From CANDYO01 sp964627795 (GTDB lineage: Bacteria; Pseudomonadota; Alphaproteobacteria; Rickettsiales; CANDYO01), in NCBI GenBank assembly GCA_964627795.1, contig CAZVLF010000002.1, positions 124,001 through 188,000 on the forward strand: a DNA stretch of 64,000 nucleotides, written 5' to 3'. Position numbers and translations under genes: made by a program. The notes below the pieces were generated by a model. That model was not told the DNA's origin. It saw nothing but the letters and a program-made list of their open reading frames with translations, and made no database searches. Positions 55,105 to 62,819 of the stretch are shown piece after piece. Position 1 is the stretch's first letter, and each line of letters starts with the position of its first letter.

Positions 55105-56928
55105 ATGGCTAGAAAATCAAAAAAAAATGATGAAGAACAAAAATCTATTCCATTAGAAGAAGTAGAAAATACTGAATCTGAAAATACTAATGAAGAAGAT
55201 TTTGATTCTGAAGAGCTAACTGAAGAAGAAAAAGCTGAATATGAAAAATTAAAGCAAGAGTTATTAAATTCTCTTGAGCAGCAAGAAGAAGAGAGTCAAG
55301 ATGATGCAGATTATAATGACTCTCAGCTTGATGAAGAAGAAATAGAGCAAGAGAATGTTAATGAAAATACCGATTCATTAAATCAAGAAGATATCGATAA
55401 TGAAAATCAAGATTATTCTAATAATTATGAAGAAGATGAGATAAAAGAAGACAATAACTTAAAGGAAAATGGTGAAAATATAGAAGAAGAGTTCGTAAAT
55501 GATGATTTACAGCAAGAAGATCATAATGAAGACTCTTATTCTAAGCATCGTTTCGATAGTGATGAAGAAGAAGATTTCATTGTAGAAAATATTAATGAAA
55601 CTAATGATGTTTCATCTCTTCAACCAAGTGAATTAAGTGATAAACAAAAAGAAATTTCTCCAGAGATAGATCAAGGAAAGTCAAAAGTTGCTTTAAGTAA
55701 GGAAAGTAGCATGGCAATGATGGTAGGGGCTGGAGCAGTATTAATTTTTGTTATTTATAAAATATTGCAACCATCTCCAGATGAACTATCAACTCAAACT
55801 ATTTCTGAAATTAATAGAAATTTGCCGATTGCTAAACCTATTAAGGATGCTGGTCAAACAATAGTTGTACCTGAAATTCCTAAGATTCCAGATGTACCAG
55901 TTTTGGCTGCTCCTACACCTCCTCCGGTTCCAACTCCTCCAGCTCCTCCGGTGCTTGATATTAATATTCCTACTCCTCCTCCGCCACCAGTTTCAGGTTC
56001 TTCAAAAGGGGATGATACTCCAACTGTTAATAATTCTAATCCATTAATTGGATTTGCATCTTTAAATGCAGATGCTCAAAGGCAGGCAGAAGAACAAGCA
56101 AAAGCTAGAAAATTAGCAAAACAAAATTCTTCTATGCTTATGGGCGGAGCAGGAGGAGGTGGTGGTCCTAGAAATATTAACCAAGAAGGTAGATCTATTG
56201 ATATTTTAACAAGAAATACTAATCAGATTGCAGCGACTTTTATGGGAGATTTGCGAAGAATTATTGCACAAGGAAAAGTAATTGATGCTGTATTAGAGAC
56301 GGCTATTAATACAGATCTTCCTGGTTCCTTAAGAGCAGTAGTTTCACGCGATGTTTTTGCTGAGTCAGGAAAAAATATATTAATCCCTAAAGGTTCACGT
56401 CTTATAGGAAGTTACGCTACTTCTGTTGCTTATGGAGTAAGTAGAGTACAAATAATATGGTCAAGACTAATTAGGCCTGATGGCATCGATGTTCAAATTA
56501 ACTCTACAAGTGTAGACAATCTTGGTAGAGCAGGAGTTCCAGGAGAACTTAACGAACATATTATGAAAAATTTATCTACTGCTTTAATGATAAGCATGTT
56601 GGATTATGGTTTAGCTACTTATCTTGATAAAAATACGACTTCAGGAACAACAACAGTTACTTATGGAGCTTCAGCTACAGGAACAAGTTCAACTAATGGG
56701 GTTACCATTACTCCAACAACTACAACAAGCACGACCCCTTCTAACCAACAATTAGCAGCTAATAATATGCTTGCAAATGTTCAGGAGGTTGGAAAACAAA
56801 TTCTTGAAAAGAGTATGGCAAGACCACCAACAATTACTATTAATCAAGGAACTTCTTTGAAAGTTTACGTTCAAAGAGATATAATATTCCCTGGCAGGTC
56901 AGCTAATTTAACAAAGGTTATAGAATGA
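55105..56928 (+). CDS. virB10: T4SS protein VirB10 with long acidic cytosolic extension
   Basis: VirB10 spans both membranes and gates the T4SS. From the ATG at 55105 it has 607 residues. Residues 8-190 are strongly acidic (Glu/Asp/Asn/Gln-rich); a membrane segment is at 203-221; a proline-rich linker at about 263-310 (TPPPVPTPPAPP) spans the periplasm; and the TrbI/VirB10 beta domain occupies about 385-607 (FMGDLRRIIAQGKVIDAVLET, LRAVVSRDVFAESG, LIPKGSRLIGSY, RVQIIWSRLIRPDG, antenna-like STALMISMLDYGLATY, and VYVQRDIIFPGR). Usual VirB10 N-termini are only a few tens of residues, so the acidic extension is unusual. It starts one base after virB9, and virB11 overlaps its end by 4 bases. Confidence 0.92.
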   Translation: MARKSKKNDEEQKSIPLEEVENTESENTNEEDFDSEELTEEEKAEYEKLKQELLNSLEQQEEESQDDADYNDSQLDEEEIEQENVNENTDSLNQEDIDNENQDYSNNYEEDEIKEDNNLKENGENIEEEFVNDDLQQEDHNEDSYSKHRFDSDEEEDFIVENINETNDVSSLQPSELSDKQKEISPEIDQGKSKVALSKESSMAMMVGAGAVLIFVIYKILQPSPDELSTQTISEINRNLPIAKPIKDAGQTIVVPEIPKIPDVPVLAAPTPPPVPTPPAPPVLDINIPTPPPPPVSGSSKGDDTPTVNNSNPLIGFASLNADAQRQAEEQAKARKLAKQNSSMLMGGAGGGGGPRNINQEGRSIDILTRNTNQIAATFMGDLRRIIAQGKVIDAVLETAINTDLPGSLRAVVSRDVFAESGKNILIPKGSRLIGSYATSVAYGVSRVQIIWSRLIRPDGIDVQINSTSVDNLGRAGVPGELNEHIMKNLSTALMISMLDYGLATYLDKNTTSGTTTVTYGASATGTSSTNGVTITPTTTTSTTPSNQQLAANNMLANVQEVGKQILEKSMARPPTITINQGTSLKVYVQRDIIFPGRSANLTKVIE

Positions 56929-57935
56929 CACATGCTGCACTAGAAACTTTTTTAAGTCCGTTTAATGCTGTTTTTAATGAAGAGGGCGTTTCTGAAATTT
57001 CAGTTAATGTTCCAGGGCAGGCATGGATTGAAAAACGTGGAGATATGCGTCTTGAAATTTTGCCTGAACTTGATTTAGAGCATTTAAAATCTCTTGGAAG
57101 ATTAATAGCTCAATCAACCGAGCAGATTATTAGTGAAGAAAAACCTCTTCTTTCTGCAACTCTTCCAAATGGATACCGTATCCAAGTGGTTTTCCCTCCT
57201 GCATGTGAAGCAGGAACTGTGTGTATGTCTATACGTAAAGGAGCAAGTGAGCTATTTACTTTTGAAACTTACCAAAAATTTGGTGCATTTGATCAAACAG
57301 CAACTGAAGATATTGAAGATCCTGACACTCCAATACTTCTAGATTTCCTAAGTAAAGGGGATATTAGATCTTTTTTAAGTAGAGCAATTAAATGTAAAAA
57401 AAATATTATTATCAGTGGTGGTACGTCTACTGGTAAAACAACCTTTACCAATGCTGCCTTACTTGAAATTCCAACAGATGAAAGATTAATTACGGTTGAA
57501 GATGCTAGAGAAGTGCAGCTTCCATACCATAAAAACAGGGTTCATCTCTTAGCTTCTAAGGGTGGTCAAGGGCGTGCACATGTTACAACTCAAGACTTAA
57601 TAGAGGCTTGTCTACGTTTAAGACCTGATAGGATTATTGTTGGTGAGCTACGTGGTGCTGAAGCTTTTAGTTTTTTAAGAGCTATTAATACCGGGCATCC
57701 AGGTTCAATTGCAACTCTACATGCTGATACTCCAGCAATGGCTTTAGAACAGCTTAAGCTTATGGTTATGCAAGCTGGACTTGGAATGCCTCCACATGAA
57801 ATAAGAAATTATATTCTCTCGGTTGTAGATATAGTTGTTCAGCTTAAAAGAGCTGGCAAAGGAAGAAGATATATTTCTGAAGTATATTATAAAGATGCGC
57901 GTAAATATGCAAAAACTGAAGTTCCATCAGCATAG
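56925..57935 (+). CDS. virB11: T4SS ATPase VirB11
   Basis: VirB11 is a hexameric traffic ATPase at the cytosolic face of the T4SS. The 336-residue protein has Walker A GGTSTGKT (165-172), the Asp box LITVEDAREVQL, Walker B RPDRIIVGELRGAEAF and the His box TGHPGSIATLHADTP. The N-terminal domain (residues 1-140) carries EISVNVPGQAWIEKRG and LPNGYRIQVVFPP. Its ATG overlaps the virB10 stop (ATGA), so it is translationally coupled. The next 219 bases, before convergent virD4, contain no gene. Confidence 0.95.
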   Translation: MTHAALETFLSPFNAVFNEEGVSEISVNVPGQAWIEKRGDMRLEILPELDLEHLKSLGRLIAQSTEQIISEEKPLLSATLPNGYRIQVVFPPACEAGTVCMSIRKGASELFTFETYQKFGAFDQTATEDIEDPDTPILLDFLSKGDIRSFLSRAIKCKKNIIISGGTSTGKTTFTNAALLEIPTDERLITVEDAREVQLPYHKNRVHLLASKGGQGRAHVTTQDLIEACLRLRPDRIIVGELRGAEAFSFLRAINTGHPGSIATLHADTPAMALEQLKLMVMQAGLGMPPHEIRNYILSVVDIVVQLKRAGKGRRYISEVYYKDARKYAKTEVPSA

Positions 57936-58154
57936 AATTCTAGATTGTTTTTTAAAGGTAGAAATTATAATTTAAAGCAGTTTTATAATTTTTAATCTAA
58001 TAACTTACTAGCTAAATTTTTCTATATAATATCTTATTTAATATTTAAAATAATTTTTTCTTTAACTAGTCTTACTATAATTATTCAAAGACTATAAGAT
58101 TTAAAACAACGATTAAGATTTAATTAAGGTTACTATAAGTGTAATATCATTTAG

Positions 58155-59900
58155 TTACTGTTGGCTTTCTTCTTCTATGTCCTTATTTGGATTATATGGT
58201 TCTTGAACAGGGATTTCAGTTGGTTTAAGAAGTCTTTTAGTGAAAAATTTATCTTCAAAATATTTGATCTTTTTTGACCTTATTGGAGGCTTAGATTCAA
58301 TTAAAACAATTTGCTCATCTCTAGGTAAACCAATAACTTCTTGAGGTAGTAATAAAGCTCTTTGCACTTCTGAAATGCTTACTGATCTTGATCCTTGGCT
58401 AAATAATTGCGGTGCACTTACTGATTCTTGTTTTACAGTTTTATTGCCGCAAAGCTGAGATATTAAGTTAGCAGTATCAACGTTGTTTGCAGCAAATGTT
58501 ATACGGTAGGTAGAGTTTGAAAGAAAAGAGTTCATACCAGATTCTTCATATATTCCTTTAAGCTGTTGTGTATCTTGGATGATTAAAAATAATCTAACTT
58601 TATAACCACGGAAATAGGCTATACCAGTCATGAAACTATCCATTTTACCTAAAGTAGGGAATTCGTCGAGAATAAACATAACCCCATATGGATCATCTTT
58701 AGTAGGCATTTTTCTACTTAAAAATTCAGTTGCCTGCTGATAAAATATTTGCATTAGAGGCTGTAAACGTTTGAGGTTATCAGGTGTTAATCCTACATAA
58801 ACTGTAGTTTTTTCTCTCTTAAACATTTGAATATTAAAATCACTTGTTGCAGTAGCACTATCTATAAGAGGATTTGCCCAAAGCTCAACAGCAGAGTTTA
58901 ATGTTGAAACCACACTTCCTCTTTCTTTATCAGGTTTTTGTAAAAAAGCAGCTAAGTTCATATATGCCACAGGATGCATTTGCTTTCCTAAAGTGTCCAT
59001 AGCAACTGCTAGATTATATACTACGTCATCACTTCTTAAGGTTCTTACAACCTCACCAAATGATTTAACTTTACTTGGATCAGCAAGTAAATAGAGTACA
59101 ACGCCAAGAAATAAGCTTCGTGCTTCATTTTCCCAGAATTCTTGTTTAGGAAGAATTAAACTTGCAAGTTTTTGAACGTCATCAACCATTTGTCCAGGTT
59201 TTGTACTTATCCAATCAAAAGGATTATAGCAATGGGTTATGCCATCAGGATCACCAGGGGCCCATACATAACATTTATGTCCAATTGATTCTCTCCAACC
59301 GCTTGTAAGTTGATGGTTTTCTAATTTTATATCATGCACTACACAAGAATGTTGCCAAAAAAGAAGGTTTGGTATAACAAAACCAACACCCTTACCTGAT
59401 CCTGTAGGTGCAAATAAAAGTGCATGTTGGAATCCATCTGCGACGAAATATCCTCCAGCATCTTTTCCCAAAAGCATCCCATCTTTAGCCCTAAGACCAG
59501 CCGTTTCAATGTCACTTTGGGTTGCCCATTTAGCATCTCCATGAACTTTTTCTTTCTTTTTTATTAATTCAGCAGCAACTATTGTAGCCCACTTCTTTTT
59601 TATAATTAGTAAATAAGCTAGTAAGGTTATAACTGGAGATAAGATAAATTTTAAAAGAAAATATTGAATTGCAGGCATTCCTCCAACAATGACATATGAG
59701 CCAGTAAAAGAAAGAAAGTTCCAATTCTTATATGTCCATAAAGCAATATTTATGTATAATGAGCTGTTATCAATTATTCTTAAAATATCAGCATCAGGTG
59801 AAATCAACATTATAAATCCAAAGGCGCCTAAATAAATTGAGATAATAGTTCCAAGAACTAAAAAGACAAATTTTAAGATTACGTTAAATATTTGTTCCAT
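58155..59900 (-). CDS. virD4: T4SS coupling ATPase VirD4
   Basis: VirD4 recruits substrates to the T4SS. From the ATG at 59900 the protein has 581 residues; an in-frame GTG nine bases upstream is possible, but AGG sits well for the ATG. The N-terminus has three or four membrane segments (within residues 8-100). The ATPase has Walker A APTGSGKG (164-171), VHDIKLENHQLTSGWR, Walker B VMFILDEFPTLGKMD and FLIIQDTQQLKGIYE. The C-terminal tail (PPIRSKKIKYFEDKFFTKRL … PTEIPVQEP) may help select substrates. It is the last gene of a coupled minus-strand set with an exported ankyrin protein, a PopZ-like gene and tolC, and is convergent to virB11. Confidence 0.95.
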   Translation of the reverse strand: MEQIFNVILKFVFLVLGTIISIYLGAFGFIMLISPDADILRIIDNSSLYINIALWTYKNWNFLSFTGSYVIVGGMPAIQYFLLKFILSPVITLLAYLLIIKKKWATIVAAELIKKKEKVHGDAKWATQSDIETAGLRAKDGMLLGKDAGGYFVADGFQHALLFAPTGSGKGVGFVIPNLLFWQHSCVVHDIKLENHQLTSGWRESIGHKCYVWAPGDPDGITHCYNPFDWISTKPGQMVDDVQKLASLILPKQEFWENEARSLFLGVVLYLLADPSKVKSFGEVVRTLRSDDVVYNLAVAMDTLGKQMHPVAYMNLAAFLQKPDKERGSVVSTLNSAVELWANPLIDSATATSDFNIQMFKREKTTVYVGLTPDNLKRLQPLMQIFYQQATEFLSRKMPTKDDPYGVMFILDEFPTLGKMDSFMTGIAYFRGYKVRLFLIIQDTQQLKGIYEESGMNSFLSNSTYRITFAANNVDTANLISQLCGNKTVKQESVSAPQLFSQGSRSVSISEVQRALLLPQEVIGLPRDEQIVLIESKPPIRSKKIKYFEDKFFTKRLLKPTEIPVQEPYNPNKDIEEESQQ

Positions 59901-59905
59901 ATTAA

Positions 59906-60763
59906 TCACCTATGTTTTTTATTATCTTCAATATATAAATTTATAGTTTGAGCTGCAAAATCCTGACCATTAGCTATTGCATAATCAAGGGCTGTCATAT
60001 TAATATCATCTTTAATGGTGTAGTCAGCTCCCATTGATAAAAGGAGTTTTAATATTTCAATATCACCAAGAGTAGAAGCATAATGTAGTGCAGTTCTTTG
60101 CCTGTTGTTAACTGCATCAATAAAAGCTCCTTTTGCAATTAACAATCTTGCTACATCAATGCTTCCATGTTGAATAGCATGCATTAATATAGTGTCTCCC
60201 TCAATATTCTGTCCGTTTAAAAAACTATAAGTGTTTAATAAAGCTCTTAAGCTATTAAAATCATTTTTTTCAGCAGCTTTAAAAGCTAAAGCCAGATAAT
60301 AAGATTTAAAATATATTGGTGGTAAATGCTGGTTGGAAGCAGAAAATTCTCGTTCATATAGCTTTTTTGGTTGTTGTTGGTTTTTATACTCAAGAGATAT
60401 TTTTTTTTCAACAAAGACTGAATTTTTAAGTTTTTGGTTAAATGACTTTTTTTGAACCTCTATTTCCTTTTGTTTTTTATCATCTTCAATTTTTTTTTCT
60501 AAAAATTTATTTGCTGCATTTAAATCATTTTTCATTAGTTCTTTTTGTTGCGGAGTAGGTTGAGTTTGAATGTTGGTTTGTATTGAATTATTATATGATA
60601 GTGGTTGATTTACTTGAATGTTTCTAGAGTTGTTTTTATCAGAAAGTTTTTTTATTTCTTGATTTAAATCATTGGAATAAGATAAAAAAGAAATAAAGTT
60701 AATAGAAAAACATATCGATAATGTAATTATAAATAGAAGATGTGAGCAAATTTTTTTGTTCAT
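59906..60763 (-). CDS. Exported ankyrin-repeat protein coupled to virD4
   Basis: The 285-residue protein has an N-terminal hydrophobic signal (KICSHLLFIITLSICFSINF). A long polar, Gln/Asn/Lys-rich middle (30-150) is followed by three ankyrin repeats in the last 110 residues: EGDTILMHAIQHGSIDVARLL, QRTALHYASTLGDIEILKLL and NMTALDYAIANGQDF. A final basic tail reads EDNKKHR. It would be periplasmic or exported. Its stop is six bases before the virD4 ATG and its start overlaps the PopZ-like gene by 4 bases, so it is co-translated with the T4SS coupling protein. It could be a T4SS accessory or a substrate; neither is shown. Confidence 0.75.
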   Translation of the reverse strand: MNKKICSHLLFIITLSICFSINFISFLSYSNDLNQEIKKLSDKNNSRNIQVNQPLSYNNSIQTNIQTQPTPQQKELMKNDLNAANKFLEKKIEDDKKQKEIEVQKKSFNQKLKNSVFVEKKISLEYKNQQQPKKLYEREFSASNQHLPPIYFKSYYLALAFKAAEKNDFNSLRALLNTYSFLNGQNIEGDTILMHAIQHGSIDVARLLIAKGAFIDAVNNRQRTALHYASTLGDIEILKLLLSMGADYTIKDDINMTALDYAIANGQDFAAQTINLYIEDNKKHR

Positions 60764-61197
60764 TTTAACCTATTTTTTATTATTACATCAAGCTGTTGTT
60801 CTATTATATTTTTTATAATATTGGGTAAGTTATTTTTACACCAATCATCTACAACCACCTTGATTTCCTTCTGCAATAAAGTTATTTCATCTTGACGAGC
60901 TTGAATTAAAGATCCACTTTTAGCATCGCTAAGAATTTTTTTTATATAATCAACTGACTTAAGGACTTCATCAAGATTATTTTTACTATCTAGAGAATGA
61001 TCTAATTCGGTTAAAAAATCGTTAATATCAGTATTTTTTTTGATATTATCTCTTTCTTCAATAAATGCGTCTTCATCTTCCTCATCAAGCAAGTCATCTT
61101 CAGTTAATTCTAAAAAAGAAGATTCTTGAGAGTTCTCTTGAGTTTGTAATTTACTTCTTATTTCAGCGAGTGTGTTTATAATGGATGAGTCACTCAT
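60760..61197 (-). CDS. PopZ-like protein (DUF2497 C-terminal domain)
   Basis: The 145-residue protein has an acidic middle (DDLLDEEDEDAFIEE) and a C-terminal helix pair EIKVVVDDWCKNNLPNIIKN followed by IIEQQLDVIIKNRL. That ending follows the DUF2497/PopZ pattern, in which a W-x3-NLP helix drives oligomerisation at cell poles. In free-living alphaproteobacteria PopZ anchors the chromosome origin and polar machinery, and its gene is often beside tolC, as here (tolC ends 9 bases upstream). Here it is followed by the exported ankyrin gene through an ATGA overlap and then virD4. Identity rests on the short C-terminal motif and synteny. Confidence 0.65.
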   Translation of the reverse strand: MSDSSIINTLAEIRSKLQTQENSQESSFLELTEDDLLDEEDEDAFIEERDNIKKNTDINDFLTELDHSLDSKNNLDEVLKSVDYIKKILSDAKSGSLIQARQDEITLLQKEIKVVVDDWCKNNLPNIIKNIIEQQLDVIIKNRLK

Positions 61198-61205
61198 GAA
61201 TTACC

Positions 61206-62624
61206 TTAAAAACCAGCTAACTGTAACTTAATCTTATCATAGTTAGCAGTAGGGTTATAAATTTTTGTTGGTAAAGCAAGCGATTTCGCATCTAAAGATC
61301 CCATTAAAGACGCAACATTATAAATGCTAAGAGTGAAACTATTTTTGGCTTTAGCAAGGTTGGTTTCATAATAGTAAAGGTTTTCTTGAGCGGTAATAAG
61401 ATCTGTAATGGTATGAATTCCTTCGTCATAACCTTGAGAAATGCTTTCTAAAGCTACTTTTCCAGCTCTTACTGCTTCTTCAGCAGCAACGACTGATTCT
61501 TTATAGGTTGTATATCCACTCCAAGCTTGAGTAACTTTTTGAGTAACTTCTGATCTTGTATTCCTTAGAGCATACTTGATTTTACTGGCATTAGCAGTAG
61601 CTTTTCGTGTTTGTGAATATTCAATCCCTTTTTGATAAAGAGGTATAGTTAGGGTGGCACCTATTTCTTTAACATTCGTATATGGTGGTTCGTAAGGGCT
61701 ATCGGCTTCGGCTATACTTCTTTGTTTTGAAATGCTAGCGCTAACATCTACTCTTGGAAGCATTCCTGCCATATTTTGTTTAGGAGCTAAATTTGCCGCT
61801 TTATAAGAAAATTCTACATATTTTATAGTGTAGTTGTTTTTAAGAGAAGATTTAAGTAAATCATCTTTTGACTTAGGTACGGCAAAAAGTAGATTTCCAG
61901 CTGTAAGGTTATCAGCAGGCATTCCAATTATCTCAGCATATGTTGCTAAAGCGCTATCATATGCACCCTTGGCTTCTACATATCTAACTTGTGCATTTGC
62001 TTTTGAGGCCTCAGCTTCGGCAAGATCTGATGCTTTTTTTACACCAGCTTGTATTTCATGCTTAACAGATTCTAATTTTTGTTCATAAAAATTTACATTT
62101 TCTTTATTAATTTCTAGCATTTGTTTGTTAAGAATAACATTAAAATAAGCAGATATAGCGTTATAGAAAATTTCTTGTTCTGTTTGAAGTAATTGTGATC
62201 TTCCAGCTTCAATATTATATTTAGCAATTTGAATTCCAATAGCATCCTGTCCACCATTGATAATATTTTGGTTTAAAGAAAAACCATTTGCTTTGCTTGT
62301 TACTGTTCTCCAACTACCTTTAACCGTTTGAGTGTAACTTCCATCTAAACCATTTTCTATTCTTTCAACTGAATCAGGCCATTCTACTTTTGCTAATTGT
62401 GAATCAGTTTTAGATCTTCTATATGAATATTGATATTGAATTGAAGGCAAAAATTTCGAAATTGCCTCAAACATTTGTTCGTCTGTAACTTTTAAATTTT
62501 CTCTGGCAGCAATTAATTCAGGGTTGTTTTGATATGTATTAACAAGTGCTTCAGTTAGAGTGGTGCTTAAAGCAGTTGAAGAAATAATATTGATCAGTAG
62601 GGCTGCAACTTTTAAATTTTTCAT
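61206..62624 (-). CDS. tolC: TolC-family outer-membrane efflux protein
   Basis: TolC forms the outer-membrane duct of type I secretion and efflux pumps. From the ATG at 62624, which gives a proper signal peptide (LKVAALLINIISSTALS), the protein has 472 residues. A further in-frame ATG at 62678 is less likely. The two-repeat TolC architecture is visible: LTEALVNTYQNNPELIAARENL, the helical LLQTEQEIFYNAISAYFNVI, ASDLAEAEASKANAQVRYVEA, and the second half VDVSASISKQ, TIPLYQKGIEYSQTR, AEEAVRAGKVALES and TITDLITAQENLYYYET. It ends in LAGF, as does the next tolC-like gene. PopZ-like, ankyrin and virD4 genes follow in the same transcript. Confidence 0.92.
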   Translation of the reverse strand: MKNLKVAALLINIISSTALSTTLTEALVNTYQNNPELIAARENLKVTDEQMFEAISKFLPSIQYQYSYRRSKTDSQLAKVEWPDSVERIENGLDGSYTQTVKGSWRTVTSKANGFSLNQNIINGGQDAIGIQIAKYNIEAGRSQLLQTEQEIFYNAISAYFNVILNKQMLEINKENVNFYEQKLESVKHEIQAGVKKASDLAEAEASKANAQVRYVEAKGAYDSALATYAEIIGMPADNLTAGNLLFAVPKSKDDLLKSSLKNNYTIKYVEFSYKAANLAPKQNMAGMLPRVDVSASISKQRSIAEADSPYEPPYTNVKEIGATLTIPLYQKGIEYSQTRKATANASKIKYALRNTRSEVTQKVTQAWSGYTTYKESVVAAEEAVRAGKVALESISQGYDEGIHTITDLITAQENLYYYETNLAKAKNSFTLSIYNVASLMGSLDAKSLALPTKIYNPTANYDKIKLQLAGF

Positions 62625-62742
62625 ATATAGTTTTATTTTCACTTTATTGTTCTCATATTGTGTTATAAATAATTTCAATTATCAATATAAAATTACTTGC
62701 ATTTTTTATTTTATGAGGTTAAAAATAAAAGCTCTATAAAAA

Positions 62743-62817
62743 GGCCGGGTAGCAAAGTGGTAATGCCGCGGACTGCAAATCCGCTACGCGTCGGTTCGAT
62801 TCCGACCCTGGCCTCCA
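62743..62817 (+). tRNA. tRNA-Cys (GCA)
   Basis: The 75-base cloverleaf has acceptor strands GGCCGGG and CCTGGCC (one G-U), discriminator T and an encoded CCA. The anticodon stem CGGA/TCCG holds CTGCAAA, giving anticodon GCA. It sits on the plus strand between two minus-strand tolC genes and ends two bases before the stop of the second. Confidence 0.95.
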
Positions 62818-62819
62818 AT

